DNA of 29,936 nucleotides from a virus. The stretch covers positions 1 through 29,936 of IMG/VR virus record IMGVR_UViG_3300025767_001998; one strand, written 5' to 3'. Shown here piece after piece: positions 1-7,261 of the stretch (position 1 is the first letter of the stretch; each line of letters begins with the position of its first letter). The notes beneath the pieces are model-generated. The model did no database searches. It was not told the DNA's origin and worked only from the letters and a program-made list of their open reading frames with translations. The position numbers and the translations under genes were made by a program.

Positions 1-1614
1 CAGGCAGGTGTATCTACAACTACCGCAGCGTATATTGCAGTTAAAACTGCGTTTGGTGACCCTGATAACCCACATAAAGTTCTTATACTCGCCAATAAAC
101 AGACATTAGCACAAGAATTCTTAAAAAAAGTAAAAGACTTTTTAGATCAAATACCTTATTGGGTTTGGGGATTAGACGAATCAACAGATTACTTAGAGAT
201 AAATTCAAAAGGACATCTTAAATTAAAATCTAATGGGTGTGAGATTAGAGCACTCGCAACATCTAAAGATGCATTAAGGGGTTTTACACCGACATTCTTA
301 GTTATGGATGAGGCGGCGTTCATCGACAATGGGGATGAAGTTTTTGGTGCCGCATTAGCGTCATTAGGTACTGGTGGTAAAATTGCGTTAATATCTACAC
401 CCAATGGAATGGATCCATTATATTATAAAACATATGATAAGTCTAAAACAGGGGATAACAACTTCAATGTTGTTGAGATGAAGTGGTATCAAGACATTAG
501 ATATAATAGAGGTTTGTATTGGGTTAGGGGTGACGAAAAAGAAGAAGAGATTAAATGTGATACTTTAGGTAGAACTAAACTTAGGTGGGAATATATGGAT
601 AACATATATGAAACTGATGAATCAACCATAGATTATTATGAAGTAATGATTAAAGATGGGTGGAAACCATTATCTCCTTGGTATGAAGAAATGGCGGCAG
701 ATATGGGTGACCCTAAGAAAATCGCACAAGAACTTGATGTATCATTCATCGGATCAGGTGGTAATGTAGTAGATGACGAATATATTACGTATCACGAAGA
801 GAATTTTGTTTCTGATCCAAACTTCTCCGCAGAGGTGGAGAAAACTATGTGGATATGGAAAAAACCCGAAGTTGGTCACAAATATGTTATGGGGGTTGAT
901 GTGAGTAGAGGTGACGGTAAAGATAGTTCTACTATTGTTATATTAGACTTTGAAAACTTAGAACAAGTTGCAGAATTTAAACATAAGTTACCTCCTGATA
1001 TGTTGGCAGAAATTGTTTATAAGTATGGTAATATGTATAATGCATATACAATTGTGGACATTACTGGAGGTATGGGTGTTGCAACAGTCTTAAAACTGTT
1101 GGAGATGGAATATAAACATCTCCATTATGACGACCCTAAAAGTAGAAAGTTATCTGAGAAATATGCAAAGACTGCATATAAACAAGGTGATAAAGTACCG
1201 GGATTTAATGTCGGTAACACACGTCTACAAATGGTATCTGAATTAGAAGAACATATTAGAGAGAATAAAACTATTATACGTTCACAAAGAATGATATCAG
1301 AACTTAAAACATTTGTTTATAAAAATGGTAGACCCGATCATATGGAAGGTTATCATGATGATATTATTATGGCTTACGCTATGGCGATATTCATCGTACA
1401 AACATCGTTTAAAAAATTAGAACATGTGGAGAAACAGACTAAGGCAATGTTAGAGAGTTGGGTTAATGTATCAAATAAAGAGACAAAATCGATGTTTAGT
1501 GATCAACAACACGTTAATCCTTTCTATACCAATACACCAACGTATAACCCAAAACAACCAAATAATGGCAATAATGATAATGGTGAGTACAATTGGTTAT
1601 TCGGAATTAAATAG
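1..1614 (+). CDS. 17: Terminase large subunit (T4 gp17-like), 5' end outside window
   Basis: ATPase-nuclease that packages DNA into the prohead. The frame is open from base 1 (537 residues visible), so the ATG at 304 is internal. The first visible residues, QAGVSTTT, are the tail of a Walker A loop of the deviant kind, with valine where gp17 has the P-loop lysine. Walker B follows as FLVMDEAAF (visible residues 99-107), then the coupling motif STPNG (about 132-136). The C-terminal RNase H-like nuclease is complete: VMGVDVSRGDG with the first Asp at about 300, IVDITGG with Asp at about 353, and HDDIIMAYA with Asps at about 453-454. The Asn/Gly/Pro-rich tail looks disordered. The portal gene follows directly, whereas in T4 the tail sheath and tube genes lie between them. 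Identification is firm; only the N-terminus is missing. Confidence 0.95.
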   Translation, partial: QAGVSTTTAAYIAVKTAFGDPDNPHKVLILANKQTLAQEFLKKVKDFLDQIPYWVWGLDESTDYLEINSKGHLKLKSNGCEIRALATSKDALRGFTPTFLVMDEAAFIDNGDEVFGAALASLGTGGKIALISTPNGMDPLYYKTYDKSKTGDNNFNVVEMKWYQDIRYNRGLYWVRGDEKEEEIKCDTLGRTKLRWEYMDNIYETDESTIDYYEVMIKDGWKPLSPWYEEMAADMGDPKKIAQELDVSFIGSGGNVVDDEYITYHEENFVSDPNFSAEVEKTMWIWKKPEVGHKYVMGVDVSRGDGKDSSTIVILDFENLEQVAEFKHKLPPDMLAEIVYKYGNMYNAYTIVDITGGMGVATVLKLLEMEYKHLHYDDPKSRKLSEKYAKTAYKQGDKVPGFNVGNTRLQMVSELEEHIRENKTIIRSQRMISELKTFVYKNGRPDHMEGYHDDIIMAYAMAIFIVQTSFKKLEHVEKQTKAMLESWVNVSNKETKSMFSDQQHVNPFYTNTPTYNPKQPNNGNNDNGEYNWLFGIK

Positions 1615-1630
1615 TATTTAGAATTTCGAT

Positions 1631-1640
1631 ATATTTATTA
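1631..1640 (+). promoter_or_regulatory. Candidate late-promoter element ahead of portal gene
   Basis: ATATTTATTA lies 29 nt before the portal ATG, in the short gap after the terminase gene. It is one of seven similar elements found just upstream of structural or candidate structural genes in this window. The role is inferred from position and recurrence; the sequence is AT-rich, so chance matches occur. Confidence 0.4.
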
Positions 1641-1669
1641 TAATAGTAATAAAGTATATTTAAGAAAAA

Positions 1670-3589
1670 ATGGCAAGAAAAACAGTATTTCAACAATTAA
1701 ATGATTTATTTGGACCAGAAGTTAAAAAACAACAAAATAAATCAAGATATTCTATTAACGATAAAGAACTTCTTAAAACTAAATCTAAAGAAGAGTATGA
1801 TTTTGAGAAGTTAAAAAGACAACAAGACGCATATCTTTCTAATATGTGGCAAAAGGTGGATAATGAAATCTACCAACATTCCATTTATTATGAGACAACT
1901 AGATTGGCATCTTACGCAGATTTTGAGGGTATGGAGTTTTTCCCTGAAATCGCAGCAGCTTTAGATATTATGATGGAAGAATCTACTACATTAAATGCAG
2001 ATAACAAAGTTATTAACATATTTTCTGAAAGTAGAAGAGTTAGGAGAATACTAGATGACTTATTTTTTAATAGATTAGATATACATACATCATTACCTAT
2101 GTGGACAAGAAATGTTTGTAAATATGGTGATGACTTTTTATTTCTTAATATCGACAGTGAAGAAGGGATTACAGGTGTTAAACAATTACCTAACATCGAA
2201 ATTAGTAGAAAAGAAAATGAAGGATTCGGTGAAAACTCAATGAATGCAGAAACAGATAAATTTAACCCTGTTAAGTTTATATGGGGACAAAGAGATGTCG
2301 AATTTAATGCTTGGCAAATTGCACACTTTAGATTATTGGGTGATGATAGAAGATTACCTTATGGGACTTCTATGTTGGAGAAGGCGAGAAGGATATGGAA
2401 ACAATTATTACTTTCTGAAGATGCGATGTTGATATATAGAGTAACAAGAGCACCTGAGAGAAGGATATTTAAAATATTTGTCGGTAACATTGATGAGAAA
2501 GATGTACCCGCATATGTTAACAACATTGCAAATAACTTCAAAAGAAGTCCAGTTATCGATCAGAACACAGGACAGATAGATACTAGATATAACCAAATGG
2601 CGCAGGATCAAGATTACTTTATTCCTGTAAGAGATGCAAACGCACCTTCCCCAATAGATACTTTACCAGGTGCAACTAACCTATCTGAGATTGCTGACAT
2701 TCAATACCTACAGAAAAAATTGTTTACTGCACTTAGAGTCCCTAAACCATTCTTAGGTTTTGAGGAGGCTAACGGTGAGGGTAAAAATTTGGCGTTACAA
2801 GATATTAGATTTGCTAGAACAATTAATAGAATCCAACAAGCAATGTTGCAAGAATTAAATAAGATTGCAATTATTCACTTATATATTTTAGGGTTGGAGG
2901 ATGAGTTAGAAAACTTTACTTTAACGTTGAATAACCCATCTACACAAGCGGAGATGTTGAAGGTTGAACAAACTCAGTTAAAGGTAACACTTTACAAAGA
3001 CGCAGTAACAGATGCTGGTAATGGATTCGGTTCAATGTCAATGACTAGAGCTAAGAAAGAGATCTTAGGAATGTCTGAAGAAGAAATTAGAACAGATTTA
3101 GAACAACAGAGATTAGAAAAAGCTGCCGCAGCAGAAATGGAACAAACTGCAACCATCATTAAGAAAACAGGAATATTTGATAGGGTTGATAAATTATATG
3201 GTGATTTCTCTACATTAACTGGTGGTGCATCCGCAGAGGGTGGTGAAGAAGGTGGAGATACAGGTGGTGAAGACTTAGGTGGATTCGGTGGAGACACTGG
3301 AGGAGACTTAGGTGGATTCGGTGCAGACACTGGAGGTGAAGAAACTGCAGCAGAACCTGCACCTACTGAAGAATCAGTAAAGAAAAAAGATAATCTTTTA
3401 TTAGAACAAGATAGAAGAAGATACGAAGAGAAAGTTAAGAAATATCAGGGAATTTACTTAAATAGACTTATGGAAAGTTTAGATAAGGATGAAAGGGTTT
3501 TTAACTTAGATGAGGTAGAAAAAGATACTGAAACACTAAATTCCAAAATTAGTGATATGACAAAAGAAATCGATAATTTAATAAAATAG
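1670..3589 (+). CDS. 20: Portal protein (T4 gp20-like) with Gly/Asp-rich C-terminal insert
   Basis: Forms the dodecameric ring at the capsid vertex through which the terminase packages DNA and to which the neck attaches. The protein has 639 residues, against 524 for T4 gp20. The central region carries gp20-type sequence: PYGTSMLEKARRIWKQLL (from residue 230) followed by VTRAPERRIFKIFVGNI. Residues of about 515-570 form a low-complexity Gly/Asp/Glu/Ala-rich linker with a tandem 11-residue repeat (DLGGFGGDTGG then DLGGFGADTGG), followed by a charged, probably helical C-terminus. The start follows an A-rich leader (AAGAAAAAATGG) typical of this genome. It sits between terminase and prohead genes, as expected for a portal. 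The extra length lies mainly in the C-terminal part, and its role is unknown. Confidence 0.93.
   Translation: MARKTVFQQLNDLFGPEVKKQQNKSRYSINDKELLKTKSKEEYDFEKLKRQQDAYLSNMWQKVDNEIYQHSIYYETTRLASYADFEGMEFFPEIAAALDIMMEESTTLNADNKVINIFSESRRVRRILDDLFFNRLDIHTSLPMWTRNVCKYGDDFLFLNIDSEEGITGVKQLPNIEISRKENEGFGENSMNAETDKFNPVKFIWGQRDVEFNAWQIAHFRLLGDDRRLPYGTSMLEKARRIWKQLLLSEDAMLIYRVTRAPERRIFKIFVGNIDEKDVPAYVNNIANNFKRSPVIDQNTGQIDTRYNQMAQDQDYFIPVRDANAPSPIDTLPGATNLSEIADIQYLQKKLFTALRVPKPFLGFEEANGEGKNLALQDIRFARTINRIQQAMLQELNKIAIIHLYILGLEDELENFTLTLNNPSTQAEMLKVEQTQLKVTLYKDAVTDAGNGFGSMSMTRAKKEILGMSEEEIRTDLEQQRLEKAAAAEMEQTATIIKKTGIFDRVDKLYGDFSTLTGGASAEGGEEGGDTGGEDLGGFGGDTGGDLGGFGADTGGEETAAEPAPTEESVKKKDNLLLEQDRRRYEEKVKKYQGIYLNRLMESLDKDERVFNLDEVEKDTETLNSKISDMTKEIDNLIK
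3272..3337 (+). repeat. Tandem 33-nt repeat inside portal gene
   Basis: Two head-to-tail 33-nt units (3272-3304 and 3305-3337) encode DLGGFGGDTGG and DLGGFGADTGG. A related partial unit (GGDTGGED) precedes them. The repeat is in frame, so copy-number change would only lengthen or shorten the flexible linker. Confidence 0.85.
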
Positions 3590-3609
3590 AACTTTTTTAT
3601 AAATTCAGA

Positions 3610-3619
3610 ATATTTATTT
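3610..3619 (+). promoter_or_regulatory. Candidate late-promoter element
   Basis: ATATTTATTT, followed by ATAAAAAAG, lies 12 nt before the ATG at 3632. The surrounding sequence closely matches the element before the minus-strand gene starting at 11339 (both read ATATTTATTTATAAAAA), which argues against chance. The promoter role is inferred. Confidence 0.4.
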
Positions 3620-3631
3620 ATAAAAAAGAAC

Positions 3632-4396
3632 ATGGAGAATTTTGGTAATATTAAAGATACCTTTAAAAATTTAGTTGTTGAGTCTGTAATTAAAAAAGAC
3701 GAAAAAGGAAAAAAGTTATTTTCTAAATTTTTAAAAACAATCAAAGAGAATAAAACATTAAAAGATCAATACTTAATTTATAGTAATTTACAGAATAGTA
3801 AATTTGATGATGTTGTTGAGGCGAAAGAATTTGTTAAGGAGAATATTGAACTTCTTAAAGGTTTAAATGAAGGACATATCGTAAAAGGTAATGAGTTTTT
3901 CCTTAAACTACTTAAAGGTAATCAGATCGTAAAAGAAAATCAAGAATTTTACAATAAAGTATCTTATTTAGTTAACACTGAAAAAACACCTTCTAACATT
4001 AAAAAGATTAATGAAACAATTAACTATATTGTTAAACCTATGTTAGAAAAAGAAGAGGTAGGAGAAGTTGTTACAGAGAGTATAGATTTACCACCTAGTG
4101 TATTAACAAAATTGGCAGTAAACAAATTTAATTCTAGATATTCTAACATTACAGAATCTGAAAAAGAAATTATCAAAACAGTACTTAATGGTACGAATGA
4201 AGATAAAGAAAATATCTATAATAAAATAAAAAGAGAATGTATTGATGGAATTGATTCAAAATTAAATGAATCATCTGATTTAGAACTTAAAGATAAACTT
4301 CTTAAAGTTAAAGATAAGTTATTAAACTCAGGATTCAATTTAGATACTTTCAGTACTGACATTTCTAAATTTTATGATTTAAAAGAATCTATTTAA
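3632..4396 (+). CDS. Candidate prohead core protein (position of T4 gp67/gp68)
   Basis: The 254-residue protein is Lys/Glu/Asn/Leu-rich and predicted mostly helical, with no domain I recognise. It lies between portal and prohead protease, where T4 carries the small core genes 67 and 68. Two features fit a core role: high charge and helical content, and the tetrapeptide LNES (Glu at residue 213), which also occurs near the scaffold C-terminus and at the expected capsid processing point. No clear sequence similarity to gp67 or gp68 can be claimed by eye. A candidate late element lies 12 nt upstream, and a hairpin region with a terminator follows the stop, so this gene appears to end a transcript. 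The function is inferred from context only. Confidence 0.5.
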   Translation: MENFGNIKDTFKNLVVESVIKKDEKGKKLFSKFLKTIKENKTLKDQYLIYSNLQNSKFDDVVEAKEFVKENIELLKGLNEGHIVKGNEFFLKLLKGNQIVKENQEFYNKVSYLVNTEKTPSNIKKINETINYIVKPMLEKEEVGEVVTESIDLPPSVLTKLAVNKFNSRYSNITESEKEIIKTVLNGTNEDKENIYNKIKRECIDGIDSKLNESSDLELKDKLLKVKDKLLNSGFNLDTFSTDISKFYDLKESI

Positions 4397-4400
4397 AAAA

Positions 4401-4473
4401 AACGGATTAGGACCGTTATTGTCTACGGACAAATATTACCCACTAAAGTTCGCTACTATAGTGGGTTTTTTTA
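4401..4473 (+). ncRNA. Triple-hairpin intergenic RNA element (possible small RNA or structured 3' end)
   Basis: Three hairpins lie in tandem directly after the stop at 4396. The first pairs AACGG (4401-4405) with CCGTT (4413-4417). The second pairs TTGTC (4419-4423) with GACAA (4428-4432) around TACG, giving a C(UACG)G loop of the very stable UNCG class. The third pairs ACCCACTA (4438-4445) with TAGTGGGT (4459-4466) and runs into a T-tract. Ordinary phage terminators have one hairpin, so the two extra ones may belong to a small RNA or protect the upstream mRNA. It does not fold as a standard tRNA. The structure is seen; the function is unknown. Confidence 0.45.
4438..4473 (+). terminator. Rho-independent terminator after the core-protein candidate
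   Basis: An 8-bp stem, ACCCACTA with TAGTGGGT, closes a 13-nt loop and is followed by seven T residues with one stem T included. It separates the portal/core transcript from the next gene. Confidence 0.75.
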
Positions 4474-4484
4474 TTATGTCCAAA

Positions 4485-4516
4485 TTTGACATTTCACGAA
4501 TATTTTTGTATTATTA
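4485..4516 (+). promoter_or_regulatory. Possible Bacteroidota-type promoter for the gene at 4558
   Basis: TTTG (4485-4488) is followed after 20 nt by TATTATTA (4509-4516), with TTTTTG just before the -7 box exactly as in the two strong promoters near the window end. The -7 box matches TAnnTTTG less well than those do (two mismatches), so it would be weaker. No ATATTTATTA element with late-promoter spacing is seen here. Confidence 0.35.
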
Positions 4517-4557
4517 TGTACAAACTTTAAAATAACAATTTATGAAAGAAATGAGAA

Positions 4558-4995
4558 ATGAAATTAGGAAAAGAAATCAAATTAGATTTATTAGACAACT
4601 ATAAAACTAAGATTGGTACAGTTAACAACAAAGAATCAAAAAGTCTATATATTAATCTATGTGCGTGGGGAGAATTAGAAGAATTAGACGATACTTTAAA
4701 TTATGAATATTTTTTAAGTAATTTAAGAAAAAAAATAAAACAAAAATTAAACAACAATCTCGATCAAGATTTATACTACAATAACAAATACATTGTAGAT
4801 TTAGATATGAGAACTTCAGGACTATCAGTAGAAAAAAGAAGTTTTATGTCCTGTGAAATAACACTCTATCAAAAAAGACAATATCCATTAAACAAACCAA
4901 AAATTATAGATAGTACTAAAAGTATTATTTATGATGTCGTGAATAATTGTTTGGAAAACAATAGCGTTTTTACTTTCCATAAGAGAAAAAAGTAA
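4558..4995 (+). CDS. Unknown 145-residue protein between core and protease genes
   Basis: I do not recognise this protein. It is basic and Lys/Asn/Leu-rich with a mixed helix/strand pattern, contains KYIVDLDMRTSGLSVEKRS in the middle, and ends in a basic tail (HKRKK). The length is close to T4 gp68 (141 residues) and the location matches, but no similarity can be claimed. Its transcription looks separate from its neighbours: a terminator lies 85 nt upstream, a possible host-type promoter lies in between, and the protease gene downstream has its own late-type element. That arrangement resembles a moron-like insertion in a late operon. An upstream ATG at 4542 opens a 20-codon overlapping frame; the ATG at 4558 is taken because it opens the long frame. 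Confidence 0.7.
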   Translation: MKLGKEIKLDLLDNYKTKIGTVNNKESKSLYINLCAWGELEELDDTLNYEYFLSNLRKKIKQKLNNNLDQDLYYNNKYIVDLDMRTSGLSVEKRSFMSCEITLYQKRQYPLNKPKIIDSTKSIIYDVVNNCLENNSVFTFHKRKK

Positions 4996-5013
4996 TTTTT
5001 TTAACATAGTGAT

Positions 5014-5023
5014 ATATTTATAA
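5014..5023 (+). promoter_or_regulatory. Candidate late-promoter element ahead of protease gene
   Basis: ATATTTATAA lies 18 nt before the protease ATG at 5042, in the 46-nt gap after the previous gene. It belongs to the recurrent set of similar elements before structural genes. Confidence 0.4.
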
Positions 5024-5041
5024 TTAAAGTATATCATTATT

Positions 5042-5731
5042 ATGGAAATATTAAAAAAGAATGAGATAAAGAAGAAAGGTATTCTTATTGAATATGACGC
5101 AGGATACATTTCTCCAAAAGATAATCGACACTTTATTAGTGAAATGACTAAACTATCAAAAGGGGAACCTATTATAGAGGAACCTTTGTTAGTTTATGCG
5201 GTTATGCAAAAATATGGGGTAGAAAACAGAAATGAAAGAGTATACCCTGAAGCGATACTTAGAAGAGAGGCAGAAAACTACCTTAAACTTATTAAAGAAA
5301 AAAGAGCGTTAGGTGAGGCAGATCACCCAGAATCATCTATTGTCGCAGTAAGTAGAATTTCTCATAATGTGGTAGACCTTTGGTGGGAAGGTAATGTACT
5401 TATGGGTAAGTTAGAAATCATTATGTCACCAGGATTCGTAAATCAAGGAATCATATCTTGTGAAGGTGACAGAGTAGCGAATTATTTAAGAAAAGGTTTA
5501 AAGATTGGTGTATCATCGAGAGGTGTAGGTTCTTTGGAAAAAGAAGGTGGTAAGAATATGGTACAAGATGACTTTGAGTTAATTTGTTGGGATATTGTTA
5601 CCTCACCATCTACACCGGGATCTTGGATTTATAGTGAGGAACCATCTAGAGAACAACAGATGTCTGAGTCTAATACTAAAAAAGAAGATTCTATCCTTAA
5701 AGATAATTTAAATAATTTTTTACTCGATTAG
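5042..5731 (+). CDS. 21: Prohead core protease (T4 gp21-like)
   Basis: Serine protease of the T4 gp21 prohead-protease family. It is assembled inside the prohead, degrades the core and trims the capsid protein before packaging. The protein has 229 residues. The signature blocks are present: GEADHPES with the probable catalytic His at residue 95, and KIGVSSRGVGSLE with the probable nucleophile at Ser158 or Ser159. CWDIVTSPSTPG (Asp184) follows, a conserved-looking block that could supply the third residue. The downstream scaffold and capsid genes are its expected substrates, and both contain LNE-S sites that fit the known (Leu/Ile)-x-Glu cleavage preference of T4 gp21. The ATG at 5042 follows a late-type element. 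Confidence 0.9.
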   Translation: MEILKKNEIKKKGILIEYDAGYISPKDNRHFISEMTKLSKGEPIIEEPLLVYAVMQKYGVENRNERVYPEAILRREAENYLKLIKEKRALGEADHPESSIVAVSRISHNVVDLWWEGNVLMGKLEIIMSPGFVNQGIISCEGDRVANYLRKGLKIGVSSRGVGSLEKEGGKNMVQDDFELICWDIVTSPSTPGSWIYSEEPSREQQMSESNTKKEDSILKDNLNNFLLD

Positions 5732-5762
5732 TAAAATAATTAACACTTTTCGAAAATATAAC

Positions 5763-5772
5763 ATATTTATTA
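5763..5772 (+). promoter_or_regulatory. Candidate late-promoter element ahead of scaffold gene
   Basis: ATATTTATTA lies 62 nt before the scaffold ATG, farther than the other elements. The leader in between contains the imperfect palindrome TGCGCTATATAGTGCA (5778-5793) and then an A-rich, almost G-free stretch up to the start codon. Scaffold and capsid genes are probably transcribed together from here. Confidence 0.4.
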
Positions 5773-5834
5773 AGAAATGCGCTATATAGTGCACAAATAA
5801 TAATTAATAACAATTAAAAAAAACAAAAAGTAAA

Positions 5835-7223
5835 ATGGCTGAAAAAAAGAAATCAATCATCGAAGAGGCTTTACTAGAAGCAAAGTCTTTAGAGGATGCC
5901 TTAAAAGCCAATACGAAAGAAATGCTTGCGGCACATATGTCCAAGGAATTTGAAAGTATCGTTGAGTCATCTTTGAAAGAGGAAGATGAAGAAGAAAAAG
6001 AAGAAGAAGTCTCTGAAGTAGAAGAGATGGATTTAGAAATGGACGATGCAGAAGTTGAAGGGTCCGATGATGAAGAAGAAGACGTTTTAGATCTTGAAGA
6101 TGAAGAATCTGATGAGGTGGAAGACATCGAATTAGATTTAGATTATGAAGTATCTGATGAAGAGTCTGATGATGTTGAACTTGACTTAGACACTGATCTA
6201 GACTTAGACGCTGGTGAAGGTGAAGAAGGAGTGGAAATGGAATTAGATTTAGAATTACCTTCTATGGATATGGGAGGAGAAGAAGTAATGGACTTAACAG
6301 GTGCGTCTGATGACGAAGTTGTTAAAGTTTTCAAAAAACTCTCTGACGATGATGAAGTAGAAGTTGTAAAAGATGCGGATGGTATCCATCTAACAGACAA
6401 CGAAACGGGAGCAGAGTATTACATTAAGGAATCTATGGATGAAATGAAAGATTCTATGAACGAAAAAGAGTATTGTTCTGAATGTGGTTCTGGTTCTATG
6501 TACGAAGAAGAAGATCCTGAAAATATGGATGAAGTAATGTACGAGATAGAATTAGACGAAGATTCTGACATGATGGAAATGTTTAAAGAAATGGATGACA
6601 TGAAAGAAGGTCACTATGAAGAAGGTTACCACATGAAAGAAGAAGACGTAGAAGAAGGTGCTTACATCGATGAGGAAGAAGAGAAACTAGAAGAAGACAA
6701 ACTACAAAGACACAGAAAGTTCGCTGGTAAACAAAGATACAGTGGGGCTAAAGTGGGTAGAAGAGACGAATCTATAAAACTTCGTAAACCTTTAGTGAAT
6801 AGAAAACCAAAATCATCTACAGTTTCTGAAACTAAGATAATGAAAGAATACAATGAGTTGAAGTCTAAAAACGAAGAGTATAAGAAAGCACTTAATGTAT
6901 TCAAAGACAAACTTAATGAGGTGGCTTTGTTCAACACTAACTTAGCGTATGTGAATAGAATCTTCACTGAGCATTCGACAACGAAAAAAGAAAAAATGGA
7001 TATCCTTAAAAGGTTTGACAATGCTGAGTCGATCAAAGAGTCTAAGAACATATACAAAACAATTAAGACTGAGTTGGATAATAAGAAACCAATTAACGAG
7101 TCTGTACAAAAGAAAGTTAATAAGACTATAGAGTCTTCAAAGTCGCAAAATCTAAATGAGTCTACTGCATATGTAGATCCACAGATATCAGCGATTAAAG
7201 ATTTAATGAGAAGAATCTCATAA
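5835..7223 (+). CDS. 22: Prohead scaffold / core protein (T4 gp22-like), hyperacidic
   Basis: Major internal scaffold around which the capsid assembles, later degraded by the protease. It has 462 residues, against 269 in T4 gp22. The N-terminus is a short charged helix. Residues of about 48-290 are dominated by Glu and Asp with runs such as LDLDTDLDLD, and hold a lone CSEC pair. From about 295 the character changes sharply to basic and helical, including LNEVALFNTNLAYVNRIF, which resembles the C-terminal part of gp22-type scaffolds. NLNES (Glu442) lies 20 residues before the C-terminus and is a candidate cleavage site. Position between protease and capsid genes matches T4. The call rests on order, the acidic/helical architecture and the C-terminal block. 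Confidence 0.82.
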   Translation: MAEKKKSIIEEALLEAKSLEDALKANTKEMLAAHMSKEFESIVESSLKEEDEEEKEEEVSEVEEMDLEMDDAEVEGSDDEEEDVLDLEDEESDEVEDIELDLDYEVSDEESDDVELDLDTDLDLDAGEGEEGVEMELDLELPSMDMGGEEVMDLTGASDDEVVKVFKKLSDDDEVEVVKDADGIHLTDNETGAEYYIKESMDEMKDSMNEKEYCSECGSGSMYEEEDPENMDEVMYEIELDEDSDMMEMFKEMDDMKEGHYEEGYHMKEEDVEEGAYIDEEEEKLEEDKLQRHRKFAGKQRYSGAKVGRRDESIKLRKPLVNRKPKSSTVSETKIMKEYNELKSKNEEYKKALNVFKDKLNEVALFNTNLAYVNRIFTEHSTTKKEKMDILKRFDNAESIKESKNIYKTIKTELDNKKPINESVQKKVNKTIESSKSQNLNESTAYVDPQISAIKDLMRRIS

Positions 7224-7261
7224 TAATAATAAAATAACAAAAATTAAAAAATAACAAAAAA

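Noticed and set aside
3454-3744. A 96-codon minus-strand frame across the portal stop and the next start
   Set aside because: Overlaps two supported plus-strand genes and a candidate promoter; composition (Phe/Ser/Leu) is that of an antisense shadow.
4401-4473. tRNA interpretation of the structured intergenic region (it contains GTTCGC)
   Set aside because: No acceptor stem pairing the two ends, no anticodon arm of correct size, and a T-tract terminator forms the last stem.
4542-4604. A 20-codon frame overlapping the start of the gene at 4558
   Set aside because: Very short, overlaps out of frame, no distinctive composition; possibly a chance upstream ATG, although a leader peptide cannot be excluded.
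5778-5793. Imperfect palindrome TGCGCTATATAGTGCA as an operator
   Set aside because: Single occurrence, one mismatch pair, no repressor gene visible; could be chance.
5804-6400. Ser-rich open frames on the minus strand opposite the scaffold gene
   Set aside because: They are the reverse complement of GAA/GAT/GAC codon runs of the acidic scaffold; low-complexity serine runs with no motifs or leader.
6662-7240. A 192-codon hydrophobic frame opposite the scaffold C-terminal part
   Set aside because: Antisense to a well-supported gene, Leu/Ser/Phe composition typical of antisense frames, no A-rich leader.
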